Numbered from the stretch's first letter, positions 1 through 8,753 are shown. The stretch: 64,000 nt of DNA from Winogradskyella aurantiaca (GCF_003362725.1 NZ_QKTV01000007.1:1-64000), one strand, 5' to 3'. The notes: generated by a model from the sequence alone, not told the origin. Program-made: numbers and translations.

Positions 1-1717
1 CCGTTCCAAATACTGGATCAATACGTTCTAAATAAGTGGCATTATCAGCATCGATGGTATAGATATAACCATCATCTGAGTTATACGTTAAATGCACTTC
101 GTAATCTCTAGTGGTAATTTCAGTAAATACGGCATCTCCTCCATTAAAGGACACACCAAATATTTTGGACTTGTTATCACCATCGTGATCGGTGTAGTAA
201 GCTACATAGCTCTCACAATCATTAGGCTCCTCGCCTCCACCATCTGAACATCCTGAAGCTAAATCTCCATTGTACAATTCAAACGGTTCATTGTTTTTAA
301 CAGCATCATATGAATCTACTGTAGAGCCATCAGAAGGATTAATAACAAAAACTTCTTCTTTTCCACTATTGGTCATCACAAAATTGTCATTATCTGGCCC
401 TAGTGCCATACCATTTACCTTTTTAACGGTTTGACCGATTAAAGTGGTATTATCATCTCCAGGTCCAACAGTATATAGTTTTTTACCTGATCTTGTTGCT
501 AAGTACAATACACCATCTCTAAAAGCAATATCTCCACCACTAATAGGTAAGTTCCAGGCAAACAGCTCCCAGTTTCCAGAAAGCGGATCTACCTTAATTA
601 TTTTGTTTTGACTTCCAGAACCTAAGTACACGTAACCTCTACTAAAGGCATTGGTACAAACACCTGATAAATCAGCATCTGAAATATCAATAGTACCCTG
701 GGAATCACCAGCTGTATTGAAGATTTCGATGAAATCACCATTGTTTTTATTGACATAAATCTTTTGTGCGATTGGATCGTACGATAAGTGCGCTTTATAA
801 CCAAGCTCTTTTAACTCGGTAAATACTGCCTCACCTCCTGTAAAATTAACACCGTGTAACACTCCTTGGTTGGAACCATGAGCATTGTCTACATAAAACG
901 CTGAATAATTCTCACAAGGATCACGTGGTTCTTCACAGTCTGGACCCTCGCATGGAATTTCGGGACATTCGTATGGATGTAAATTTATATTGATATCGGC
1001 ATGAATAGAACCAGAGTTTGAATAGGCTTCTTGTCCATCACTCCAAACCGTATAATTCAACCAGCTGGCTGCACCTAATCCACTGTTCTTGGCATTGGCA
1101 CCATCACCTACCTGGAATGCGTAGTCATTATCCATTTTAGTAAAGGTTATGGCGTCATATTCAAAATCTCCTTCAGCTAAATTCATCTCTGATCTTCCTG
1201 GAACTAGCTCGTAGTATTCCCAAATTGGATCATTAGGAAAACCAGTATCATCAAATCCATGAGCACTGAATGGATTCACCCCTGAAATATCTTCAATTGG
1301 TGCAAATTCGAAATAAACGTTCCAAACAGAACCTTCATAATTAACATCACAACTATTATTTTGAATACCACTTAAGACGGCGGTACCAGTTATGATGAAG
1401 TTGCCACTACTTAATAAGGTATATGCATACCCCTTAAATGTGTCGTCAAAACTAAAGTTGGCTTTGGCACCCTGACAAGGGAACCCGTTGACCCAAACAC
1501 TGTGTTTATAAGTCTCTGCCTCTCTGGTGTGGTCTTTAACATAGTAAACTTCATCAGAGGCATCTGAATCCATACAAGGTGGAGTCATGGATTCCATGCC
1601 GTTATCATCAAAGGCATTTTGTCCTGGAGTCATTTGCGCCTGGCCGGTAAAGCTTAACAAAAGGCCTACCAACACAATTGGCAACAATCGATTAAAACAA
1701 TAAGTAATGTTCTTCAT
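1..1717 (-). CDS. Secreted propeller-repeat surface protein, partial (3' end outside window)
   Basis: Open frame of 572 codons from an ATG at 1717, running off the left edge, so the C-terminus is not visible. The N-terminus MKNITYCFNR followed by a hydrophobic stretch ending ...TGQAQ is a Sec signal peptide of about 28 residues. Residues 30-260 form a region I do not recognise. From about residue 265 a Cys-bounded unit starts with CENYSAFY, contains several YxLGS, GGD and VNGMAL blade-like motifs and ends NGDLASGC near 495. A second unit starts CESYVAYY near 500. The same units and an almost identical signal peptide occur in the next gene (1986-4949), so the two are tandem paralogues. By analogy I expect a type IX sorting domain beyond the window. 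Function is unknown; probably a secreted or surface adhesin-like beta-propeller protein. Transcribed separately, since a strong terminator (1931-1957) precedes it. Confidence 0.85.
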   Translation of the reverse strand, partial: MKNITYCFNRLLPIVLVGLLLSFTGQAQMTPGQNAFDDNGMESMTPPCMDSDASDEVYYVKDHTREAETYKHSVWVNGFPCQGAKANFSFDDTFKGYAYTLLSSGNFIITGTAVLSGIQNNSCDVNYEGSVWNVYFEFAPIEDISGVNPFSAHGFDDTGFPNDPIWEYYELVPGRSEMNLAEGDFEYDAITFTKMDNDYAFQVGDGANAKNSGLGAASWLNYTVWSDGQEAYSNSGSIHADININLHPYECPEIPCEGPDCEEPRDPCENYSAFYVDNAHGSNQGVLHGVNFTGGEAVFTELKELGYKAHLSYDPIAQKIYVNKNNGDFIEIFNTAGDSQGTIDISDADLSGVCTNAFSRGYVYLGSGSQNKIIKVDPLSGNWELFAWNLPISGGDIAFRDGVLYLATRSGKKLYTVGPGDDNTTLIGQTVKKVNGMALGPDNDNFVMTNSGKEEVFVINPSDGSTVDSYDAVKNNEPFELYNGDLASGCSDGGGEEPNDCESYVAYYTDHDGDNKSKIFGVSFNGGDAVFTEITTRDYEVHLTYNSDDGYIYTIDADNATYLERIDPVFGT

Positions 1718-1930
1718 TTTATAAGATTTGATTAATAGTTTTTAGATTCTTTGTAACAAATACAATGATCCAAAACATGGTAGGTCGTTTTACAACGATT
1801 TCTATCTTAATTTATGAAGTAGATTTGGTTTGCTATTAAAAAGTGACATAAAATTAGTCAATTGATTTAATAATCAACTCTTTAGGCGTTGATAAGGTTT
1901 AAATACCCGATAAAAAGCTTTTACTAACAA

Positions 1931-1957
1931 AAAAGCCGGCTCAATGAACCGGCTTTT
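1931..1957 (-). terminator. Rho-independent terminator of the 1986-4949 gene
   Basis: Perfect 9-bp stem AAAAGCCGG/CCGGCTTTT with a 9-nt loop. Read leftward it is followed by a run of six T (plus-strand A run 1929-1934 region). It lies about 30 nt after the stop of the upstream paralogue and separates the two tandem genes. Confidence 0.9.
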
Positions 1958-1985
1958 CAAACATATATTATTTGGGATTTAGATC

Positions 1986-4949
1986 TTAACGATTGGTTTT
2001 AACAAACTGTTTCGTTATTCTGTTACCATTAACTTCCATCACTAGGAAATACATTCCATCAGGCAGTGTTTCAACACTTTCGTGAATGGTGCTGCTTTGA
2101 ACACCATTGTTGATTTGGATAGATCCTTGGTGACTTACTCTACCATTAATAGAAGTAATGTAATAGGTACCTTCTACTGGTGCACCTTCATTATCAACCT
2201 GAATGTTCAGGCTACTAATTGCAGGTACTGGGTATAGAGTAATGTCATCCTCAGCAATGATTAAGTCTGAGTAGGCACCTGTGTGTGGTACTAGTGCTGG
2301 AACTTCATCATCACATTCTGTTCTTCCATCTTCATCACAACCAATGTAAACGTTGTCAATTAAGTTTCCTACTGAAACTGTTGTTCCCGACAGACCTCTT
2401 AACATCACTACAGTCTTATCACTAGTAGCTACGAATGATCTTTCAATGAATACCCAATCGTCTCCACTTGTTGCAACAACATCACCTAACATGGTTAAGT
2501 TATCACCATCATTATCGAAGGTATCGTAATCACCAGCTAATACTTCCATCTCATCTACTGGGTTATTACCATTGATGCGACGTTTCTTATGCCAGAAGTT
2601 TACATATACGGTAGCACCTGGGTTGGTATCAATTACCTGATACATGTTATCACCAATAGCTCTACTCAATAATTCGAAGTGGAAGTTACCACAGTAAGAG
2701 GCATTACCATCAACTCTACCAGTTTCCTGGATCTCAATAGAGGTTGTTGTAGACCATTTCAACCATTCTGGCTCAGATCCAGAAGAATACTGGTGCCATC
2801 CGTTGTTAAAGTCATTGTTTTGTGGGTCATCTTTAGCCTCTTGCGCTCCTTCTGCACCTGGATTCTCGATTGGATCGATATCACATAATGGCTCTGGATC
2901 AGCATCTGTACAACCAGAGGCTAAATCACCATTCTCAAACTGGAATCCATCCGTTGCATAAGGTGTTAACTCTTCACCATTTTCACCGTAACGGTAAATC
3001 ATAGTCTTACCAAAGTGAGTTGTAATAAAGTCGTCAGAAGCATTTAATGCTAATCCGTTTACTTTACTAGCGATAGTTCCTACTAATTGAGCACTATTAT
3101 CACCACCAAGGATACGGTAAAGCTTGTTACCAGCTCTTGTAGCTAAGTGTAATCTGTTATCTCTGTGAACAAGATCACCACCTTGTACTGGAATTTCAGC
3201 TGCAATCATTTCGTATGAACCATCAAGCTGCACACGGTATAATTGGTTAAGGTTAGCAGAACCTAAATAAATGGCATTTTGGAAATATGTCATTGCATAG
3301 ATGGAGTTGATTGACGAGCCATCTGTAGCACTCAACGTAATCATTCCTTCAATAGTTCCACCGTTTGGATTCACTTTATAAATCTTATCGGTATCTTCAT
3401 TCACTGCATAGATGTAGCCATCATCAGTGTTAAGAGCAATATGCGCCTGGAATCCTAAAGTTGCGATTTCTTCTAATGCAGCTGTATTAGCATTGTCGTC
3501 AAGCGTTACTCTATATAAGGTAGTATCACCACCGTTATGGTTTGCATAGAAGGCCTTGTAGTTATCACATGGATCTCTTGGCTCTTCACCTCCACCAGAG
3601 GCACATCCTGAAGCTAAGTCACCATCAAGTAAAGTTCCAAACGGAGAATCAACCACATAAGAAGCTAATTGCGATCCATCAGCACTATCTAATAAGTACA
3701 CTTCATCACTACCATCATTGGCCATTAAGAAATTACCACCAATTGAAGCAGCCATACCATTCACTTTTGCAGGTGTATCCTGGCCGTTATTAATTACTGT
3801 AGCACTTCCTGTAAAGGTACCATCATTATTAAATTTAATTTCGTAAATCTTTCTACCGCTTCTACTAGCAGAATAGAACACGTTATTAATAACGGTTAAA
3901 TCACCACCATTAATATTTAAACCGCTAATTTCCCAGTGTTGTACATCACCTGTTAACGGATCTACTTCATAAATATCATTTGAAGAACTTGATCCAAGAT
4001 ATACACGACTTCTGTAGAAAACGTTTTGTACAATACCACCTGGAACTCCTTCGAGATCAAAGCGATTTACTTCAACCCATTCTGAACCGTTATAGCCAAA
4101 TGCAATTAATTCTGAACCATCGTTTCTTGCTGTGTAAATTACATTAGCAACTTCGTCATATGATATATGAACTCGGTAACTACCGTTTGCAAATTCGTCC
4201 ATGTCTATGATAGGCTCATCTGAGAAATCAGCAACACCACCGCCAATAGCAACTGTGTAGATTTCACTTGATGCACCTCCGCCACCGTTATGGGCGTAGA
4301 ACAAATTAAATTCTTCACAATCACCTGATTCTTCACCCGGATCGCTAGAACATCCACTTAATACTTCTATTCCGTCTACGTCATAACCATCTCCACCAAA
4401 TCCGAAACCTGCTGAAGAATCAACGATTCTGATATATTTTACATAAGGAAGACCAGATTCACTGATATCTACCGCACCGTCACGACAAATAGTACCCACT
4501 TCTCTCCAGTTAATACCGTTTACAGAGACTGAAATAGTGGCATTCTCGTCATTTCCACCTGAACAGGTGTCTCCACCATATGTGGTTTCCCATATTTGAA
4601 TATCTGGATCTGTGCCATTAGTATTAAAAATAGCTTTGCCTTCGGCTAAACCAAGAATAAGTGTACCTCCTTTTCCTAATGATACGAAGCCTCCTGGTGC
4701 GTTGGAACGATCAGGCTCCCCTGTAGCAGCCATTGGATCATTACGATCATCATTGATAGGATTTCCACTTTGGGTGTCTCCAGGAATATAGTCTACAACA
4801 GTTACACCGTAACAGTCGTCATATTCCATGCTTGCGGCATCAAAAGCACCAGGTTGACCGGTCATTTGGGCAAAACCGGTTACACTCAAAGCCAAACTCA
4901 TACATAAAGCAGGTATTAAGCGTTTAAATGAATAAGTAATTGTTTTCAT
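1986..4949 (-). CDS. T9SS type A sorting domain protein with two propeller-like units
   Basis: 987 aa, ATG start. Signal peptide 1-28. Residues 40-200 resemble a jelly-roll module with a GGFVSLGKGG motif and ending in LSGC. Two repeats of about 235 residues follow at 211-449 and 461-690; each opens with a Cys and FYA(N/H) and ends GDLASGC, with regularly spaced YLGS/GGDL/VNGMA blade motifs, so I read them as two beta-propellers closed by a cystine. Residues 700-890 look like a second jelly-roll or carbohydrate-binding-like module. Residues 903-987 are a clear Por secretion (type A) C-terminal sorting domain: LYPVPA, then GMYFLVMEVNG and a basic end. It should be exported by the type IX system and anchored or released at the outer membrane. 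The ligand is unknown. A paralogue lies immediately downstream (1-1717). Its own promoter region carries twin inverted repeats (5000-5044). Confidence 0.9.
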   Translation of the reverse strand: MKTITYSFKRLIPALCMSLALSVTGFAQMTGQPGAFDAASMEYDDCYGVTVVDYIPGDTQSGNPINDDRNDPMAATGEPDRSNAPGGFVSLGKGGTLILGLAEGKAIFNTNGTDPDIQIWETTYGGDTCSGGNDENATISVSVNGINWREVGTICRDGAVDISESGLPYVKYIRIVDSSAGFGFGGDGYDVDGIEVLSGCSSDPGEESGDCEEFNLFYAHNGGGGASSEIYTVAIGGGVADFSDEPIIDMDEFANGSYRVHISYDEVANVIYTARNDGSELIAFGYNGSEWVEVNRFDLEGVPGGIVQNVFYRSRVYLGSSSSNDIYEVDPLTGDVQHWEISGLNINGGDLTVINNVFYSASRSGRKIYEIKFNNDGTFTGSATVINNGQDTPAKVNGMAASIGGNFLMANDGSDEVYLLDSADGSQLASYVVDSPFGTLLDGDLASGCASGGGEEPRDPCDNYKAFYANHNGGDTTLYRVTLDDNANTAALEEIATLGFQAHIALNTDDGYIYAVNEDTDKIYKVNPNGGTIEGMITLSATDGSSINSIYAMTYFQNAIYLGSANLNQLYRVQLDGSYEMIAAEIPVQGGDLVHRDNRLHLATRAGNKLYRILGGDNSAQLVGTIASKVNGLALNASDDFITTHFGKTMIYRYGENGEELTPYATDGFQFENGDLASGCTDADPEPLCDIDPIENPGAEGAQEAKDDPQNNDFNNGWHQYSSGSEPEWLKWSTTTSIEIQETGRVDGNASYCGNFHFELLSRAIGDNMYQVIDTNPGATVYVNFWHKKRRINGNNPVDEMEVLAGDYDTFDNDGDNLTMLGDVVATSGDDWVFIERSFVATSDKTVVMLRGLSGTTVSVGNLIDNVYIGCDEDGRTECDDEVPALVPHTGAYSDLIIAEDDITLYPVPAISSLNIQVDNEGAPVEGTYYITSINGRVSHQGSIQINNGVQSSTIHESVETLPDGMYFLVMEVNGNRITKQFVKTNR

Positions 4950-5381
4950 AGTTTGATGTTTAATATATGTTCTGGTTTATTCAATTTTTAACAAGCTTCA
5001 ATAATGCACAATTGCATTATTAAAACCATGTTATTGCCATAACACAAGAACCAAAGATGTTACAAACTATGGAGGTTAATTTTATGAAGACGTTGGGGCG
5101 TTGTTCATATGCTATTAATCAATCACCTTACAACATGAGAGGCGAACTTCACCTTTCACAATTGAAAGATACTAAATAATCATGCTATAGCAGGGGTATT
5201 ATTCGATAAACTACCTGTATAGTCGGTAAATAAAAGATGATCTATGATTTTCCCAGTATTTATTGCTGTTTTATTATCAGAAAAATCTAACTATTAAATT
5301 GATAATAAGCTTGTTGTCAATAATCTAGAAACACTAATTTATGTCTTTATTATAGTCAAAAAAAATGAATATAAATTGTCT
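4950..5381. other. 432-bp intergenic region
   Basis: No gene I can support. It holds two adjacent inverted repeats (5000-5021, 5029-5044) upstream of the leftward 4949 gene. A 31-codon ORF at 5084-5179 with an upstream GGAGG is discussed under rejected items. The rest is AT-rich without recognisable structure. Confidence 0.6.
5000..5044 (-). promoter_or_regulatory. Two adjacent inverted repeats upstream of the T9SS protein gene
   Basis: Perfect repeat AATAATGCA-CAAT-TGCATTATT (5000-5021), followed after 7 bp by TGTTAT-TGCC-ATAACA (5029-5044). They lie 50-95 bp before the ATG at 4949, where an operator would sit. No equivalent pair is seen before the paralogue at 1717, so the two tandem genes may be regulated differently. 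Function inferred from position only. Confidence 0.4.
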
Positions 5382-6104
5382 CTAATTATTATCAGAATCT
5401 CTAGTAATTTGTGGTTTCTGGTTTACAAATATGATGGTAGCCTTCACACCTGTTAATAGATTCCATTCCTTAGATGAAATAACATTTCCACGATCATCAT
5501 AAACAACAAATTCTGCAGTATTAGGACCTGATTCACCTTGATTCAATGCAAGGATGTCTAACGTGTTTTTTCCTTCGGCTAGATTTACCTTAAGCCTCCT
5601 GTAAGAACCGGTTAAGACAATTTCTCTATACACAATATTGCCATTTAAAAGTACTTGTACCCTATCGCCATCAGGATACTCATGATCTCTACAAACGATA
5701 TTAACAAACTCAGCATCAATGTTATACTGACCTAAAAACTGGTCATCCATAACTTTTATAATACCATTCTTTGCTGCCTGCTGGCGCCAACGTTCAACAA
5801 ATATTTGCCCTGGATCCATTAACCCATCATTTTCAAACATTGAAAATGGCTTTTCAGATTCTTTTAAAATGAATTTCTTTTGATCTTCAGATAGGTTCTC
5901 AAATTTATTAGCTGTATTTGGAGTTAGGTTAGGGAGATTTTTTGGCTCAATTTTCAGTGGAGACAAAGCCGAATCCTTCTTCTTGGGTGACTCTACAGCT
6001 GGAATTCTTATGGATTTTTGTTCTCTATCTGGCTGAGCCGAAAGCTTTACCGACATAAGACATGTCAATATTAAAAAGCCTAAGTATTTGAAGTTTGCTG
6101 TCAT
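5382..6104 (-). CDS. Secreted hypothetical protein
   Basis: 240 aa when started at the ATG at 6104. A longer frame begins at a TTG (6122) but the ATG gives a proper signal peptide (MTANFKYLGF... to LSAQ), so I prefer it. After a Pro/Lys-rich linker (residues 25-65) comes a segment with MDPGQIFVERWRQ, then a beta-rich domain (about 110-230) with VCRDHEYPDGD, NGNIVYREI and a LNQGESGPNTAEF motif, reminiscent of an immunoglobulin-like fold that presents a loop. I do not recognise a characterised family; such proteins occur widely in Flavobacteriaceae as secreted hypotheticals. The final residues are KPQITRDSDNN; no sorting domain is seen. It precedes nothing in an obvious operon: the helicase (6179-7693) lies upstream in the same direction with a 74-bp gap, so co-transcription is possible. 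Confidence 0.75.
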   Translation of the reverse strand: MTANFKYLGFLILTCLMSVKLSAQPDREQKSIRIPAVESPKKKDSALSPLKIEPKNLPNLTPNTANKFENLSEDQKKFILKESEKPFSMFENDGLMDPGQIFVERWRQQAAKNGIIKVMDDQFLGQYNIDAEFVNIVCRDHEYPDGDRVQVLLNGNIVYREIVLTGSYRRLKVNLAEGKNTLDILALNQGESGPNTAEFVVYDDRGNVISSKEWNLLTGVKATIIFVNQKPQITRDSDNN

Positions 6105-6178
6105 TGTATTGTATCTACGCAAAAACTATACCTAAATCAAATTAACGTCAAATCTGTCAGGGGTTGACAAAAAAAACG

Positions 6179-7693
6179 TTAAAACTTTCCATTGAAACTT
6201 ATTCGTAAGCGACGGTTATATTCTTCAAATAGCCAGTCCTTGTAATTGTCGGTACTGTTCATCATGCAATAACAATATTGGTTAACACGATGTGCAATCT
6301 CTTCTTGGAGATGTTTTACATGCTCTCTGGCATCATATACATCCTCACTATTTTCAATACAGATTGTCGAATGTTGTTTTATGGATTCTTCAATAACACT
6401 AAACGACTTTTTACCTAATCTAATAGCCTCACTGTAAGCGCTTTTAATATCATAACTTAAATCTTTAGATTTGGAAAATCGCTTTCTAAGCGATTCTGGC
6501 ATTTCGTAAACAAAATCACTTTCTAAAGTGTAGTCATCAACAATATTTTCGAGATAATAGTCTGGATATTTAAAGATATGATGCCAATCTACTGGTTGAC
6601 TCCAGGGTCCAAAACGGGCAATATTGTTCCCCAGATCTACCACTTGAAAACTATTCTTATTTTCAAATATTCTAGATCCGCGACCTATCATTTGAAAATA
6701 TAAGGTAAGCGACCTTGTAGCTCTGTTTAAGATTATGGTTTCCACAGAAGGTTCATCAAACCCTGTTGTTAAAATACTAACCGAGGTTAAAATTGCATCA
6801 GGCGTTTTATTAAACCACTCCAGGGTTTCTCTGCGCTCTTCCTTATTTGCAGTGTTATCCAAATGTCTAATATTATAACCTGCCTTTTTAAAGGTGTAAT
6901 AGACTTCTTTTGAGGTGTATATACCATTGTTAAATATGAGCGTCTTCTTCCCTTTGGAAACCTCCTCGTAAGCTCCAATCAATTTAGATTGCATGTGAAG
7001 GTTGGTATAAAGTGCTTCTGAAGATTTTACAGTGTAATCACCATTGATTCCAACTTTTAAGGACGTAAGTCCAACATCATAAGCGTATAACTCTGCTTCA
7101 GCCAAAAATCCATTTTTAATAAGTGTAGAAATATCATCACCAACTATGAGCTGATCATAATTGTCTTTCATTGGTAATTTGATATTACTACTGAGCGGAG
7201 TTGCTGTTACTCCAAGAATGAAACAGTTCTCAAAATATTTAAAGAGTTTTCTAAATGAATTATAATGAGCTTCATCAATAATTACAAGACCTATGTTTTG
7301 CAGTTGAAAGTCGTTATCAGTAAGGCGATTATTTAGTGTTTCTACCATGGCCACAAAACACTCATAATCATCCTGATCAGGAAGGGTTTTAACCTTACTA
7401 TTGATAATTTTATTTTCAACTCCAAAACCCGATAGAACATTAGACGTTTGTTTGCATAATTCTATGCGATGGGTCAATACCACTACCTTCTTCTTGTGGT
7501 TTTTAATATATCGTCTAACAATTTCTGAAAAGACCACAGTTTTGCCCCCGCCAGTTGGTAGCTGATATAAAAGATTAAAGTCTTTGGGTGAATTTTCCAT
7601 GACCTCAAATATTCTGTTGAGATCAGAAATTTGATAGTCATAAAGACTTTTTTTCGAGGGCTCTAATGCAGTTGAGGCTGTATTTTTAGACAT
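6179..7693 (-). CDS. DEAD/DEAH-box superfamily 2 helicase
   Basis: 504 aa, ATG start. SF2 helicase core: Q-motif-like YDYQ near residue 19, Walker A LPTGGGKT at 45-52, DEAH at 140-143, VTATP motif III at 162-166 and the motif VI arginine finger QMIGRGSR near 335. This places it in the RadD/SSL2-like DEAD/DEAH group rather than in RecQ or RNA DEAD-box helicases. The C-terminal 130 residues are helical and unassigned, with no Cys motif or nuclease domain. ATP-dependent DNA or RNA remodelling is predicted; the true substrate is not readable. Genes around it are not a defence island, so I see no reason to call it an antiphage component. Confidence 0.85.
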   Translation of the reverse strand: MSKNTASTALEPSKKSLYDYQISDLNRIFEVMENSPKDFNLLYQLPTGGGKTVVFSEIVRRYIKNHKKKVVVLTHRIELCKQTSNVLSGFGVENKIINSKVKTLPDQDDYECFVAMVETLNNRLTDNDFQLQNIGLVIIDEAHYNSFRKLFKYFENCFILGVTATPLSSNIKLPMKDNYDQLIVGDDISTLIKNGFLAEAELYAYDVGLTSLKVGINGDYTVKSSEALYTNLHMQSKLIGAYEEVSKGKKTLIFNNGIYTSKEVYYTFKKAGYNIRHLDNTANKEERRETLEWFNKTPDAILTSVSILTTGFDEPSVETIILNRATRSLTLYFQMIGRGSRIFENKNSFQVVDLGNNIARFGPWSQPVDWHHIFKYPDYYLENIVDDYTLESDFVYEMPESLRKRFSKSKDLSYDIKSAYSEAIRLGKKSFSVIEESIKQHSTICIENSEDVYDAREHVKHLQEEIAHRVNQYCYCMMNSTDNYKDWLFEEYNRRLRISFNGKF

Positions 7694-7714
7694 GTAGTCT
7701 ATTTCTTAAGAGGT

Positions 7715-7722
7715 TAATTTTG
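7715..7722 (+). promoter_or_regulatory. Candidate -7 element TAATTTTG for the ExbD gene
   Basis: Exact match to the Bacteroidota sigma-A -7 consensus TAnnTTTG, about 100 bp before the ATG at 7825. No TTG at the expected -33 distance, and the leader would be longer than for other genes here, so only moderate support. Confidence 0.35.
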
Positions 7723-7824
7723 CGAATTTAATATATAATGCTGGTTATTAAGGCAATTGTTAACAACATTTAAAAACTGGTCTGGTTTTTGATTTTTTCT
7801 AAAAAATCTTAAATCCTAATTAGT

Positions 7825-8367
7825 ATGTCTAGAAGAAATTCCCCATCCGTTAATTCAGGTTCAATGGCCGATATCGCCTTTTTGCTTCTTATTTTTTTTC
7901 TGCTTACCACCACTATTTCTGCAGAAAAAGGAATTAAACGTCAACTCCCATTAGACTGTATTGGGCAAGAGAATTGTTCAAAATCAGTTGCGGAGGAAAA
8001 TCTATTTACAATTGTGACCAACGCAAAATCCGAGCTAATGGTCAATAATGAAATTATGAGTATATCTCTTTTACGCCCCAAGCTTAAAGCCTTCATAGAT
8101 AATAATTCTAAAGGTTACTGTACTTATTGTTCAGGAGAACAGTCACCATCAAGCTCCCAACACCCCACAAAGGCATTTGTGGCTTTGGATGTACACCCAA
8201 AAACCAAGTATGACTTTTATATACAGATTCAGGATGAGATTTCTGGGGCGTATTACGAGCTAAGGGAACATTATGCACAGACCATCTTAAATAAACCAGC
8301 AAGTGATCTTACTCGCGAAGAAATTCAGACCACACGTAAAGCCTACCCATTTAATCTTATTGAATGA
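7825..8367 (+). CDS. ExbD/TolR family biopolymer transporter subunit (orphan)
   Basis: 180 aa. N-terminus MSRRNSPSVNSGSMADIAFLL: the conserved membrane-embedded Asp (D16) starts a single transmembrane helix (16-33), then a periplasmic domain, as in ExbD/TolR proteins that transmit proton-motive force to TonB or Tol partners. The periplasmic part is longer than usual and contains an insertion with a CTYC motif and SPSSS linker (around residues 97-112). The C-terminal segment YDFYIQIQDEISGAYYELRE is typical of flavobacterial ExbD. No exbB, tonB or second exbD is adjacent, so it is an orphan here; its partners must be elsewhere. The other half of the intergenic region to the right carries an independent small transcript. 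Confidence 0.85.
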   Translation: MSRRNSPSVNSGSMADIAFLLLIFFLLTTTISAEKGIKRQLPLDCIGQENCSKSVAEENLFTIVTNAKSELMVNNEIMSISLLRPKLKAFIDNNSKGYCTYCSGEQSPSSSQHPTKAFVALDVHPKTKYDFYIQIQDEISGAYYELREHYAQTILNKPASDLTREEIQTTRKAYPFNLIE

Positions 8368-8428
8368 AATGAATAAGAATAGGAGGGAATATCACAATTG
8401 TTAAAATATTTCTAAATCCTTAAGAATC

Positions 8429-8454
8429 TGTAACAAAGGAAATCTCGTGTCGTC
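8429..8454 (+). promoter_or_regulatory. Putative ECF-sigma-type promoter (TGTAAC-N16-CGTC)
   Basis: TGTAAC at 8429-8434 and CGTC at 8451-8454 with 16 bp between. The AAC / CGTC pairing at this spacing is the architecture of ECF (group 4) sigma promoters, and it differs from the TAnnTTTG boxes in front of the housekeeping genes in this window. It lies 35 bp before the first tiny ORF. Which sigma reads it is unknown; an ECF sigma is encoded at 56786-57370. Confidence 0.45.
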
Positions 8455-8488
8455 TTTATAGTGTAATCAATTAAAAAACGAAGAAATC

Positions 8489-8575
8489 ATGAGAACGTTA
8501 AACAACAATCAAATTACAAGCAAATCTGTTGAGACTAAAGCCCATTTTTGGAATAGCAAGAGACGCTATAGATAA
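8489..8575 (+). CDS. Tiny ORF 1 (28 aa), putative
   Basis: ATG to TAA, 28 codons, peptide begins MRTLNNNQIT and ends SKRRYR, very basic at the C-terminus with a single aromatic cluster (HFWN). It follows the ECF-like promoter and is preceded by the 18-nt motif AATCAATTAAAAAACGAA (8465-8482), which recurs before tiny ORF 2. No family is recognised. It could equally be part of a non-coding RNA. Support is positional: promoter, repeated leader, terminator. Confidence 0.3.
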   Translation: MRTLNNNQITSKSVETKAHFWNSKRRYR

Positions 8576-8607
8576 GTTCAATCTTAGTCAACTAAATCAA
8601 TTAAAAA

Positions 8608-8676
8608 ATGAAAGCTTTATCAAAGATCGTTAATAGTACCAATACATGGCAAAGCGATCTCAACACCCTGAAGTAA
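8608..8676 (+). CDS. Tiny ORF 2 (22 aa), putative
   Basis: ATG to TAA, 22 codons, beginning MKALSKIVNS and ending LNTLK. The ATG is embedded in the second copy of the leader motif (AATCAATTAAAAAATGAA, 8595-8612). Followed 35 nt later by a terminator stem. No homologue recognised; amphipathic content is possible but not decisive. Confidence 0.25.
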   Translation: MKALSKIVNSTNTWQSDLNTLK

Positions 8677-8711
8677 ATGGTTAAACAGAATTCGCTTGTA
8701 TTTAAGTAACA

Positions 8712-8743
8712 AAGCCGGTATGCAGAAAGTATATCGGTTTTTT
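8712..8743 (+). terminator. Rho-independent terminator of the small transcript
   Basis: 10-bp stem AAGCCGGTAT / ATATCGGTTT with two G-T wobbles and a 9-nt loop, then TTTTTTATTT. Oriented rightward, it ends the transcript that starts near 8460. Confidence 0.75.
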
Positions 8744-8753
8744 ATTTATAAAA

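Noticed and set aside
5084-5179. 31-codon ORF (MKTLGRCSYA...) with a GGAGG eight bases upstream
   Set aside because: Shine-Dalgarno sites are not typical for this phylum, there is no promoter or terminator around it, and the composition is that of AT-rich spacer. Kept only as a note.
5271-5402. Direct repeat TTATTATCAGAA at 5271 and about 5391
   Set aside because: Short AT-rich repeat, one copy inside coding sequence; likely chance.
6179-7693. Helicase as part of an antiphage defence island
   Set aside because: Flanking genes are a secreted protein and ExbD; no nuclease, methylase or other defence gene accompanies it.
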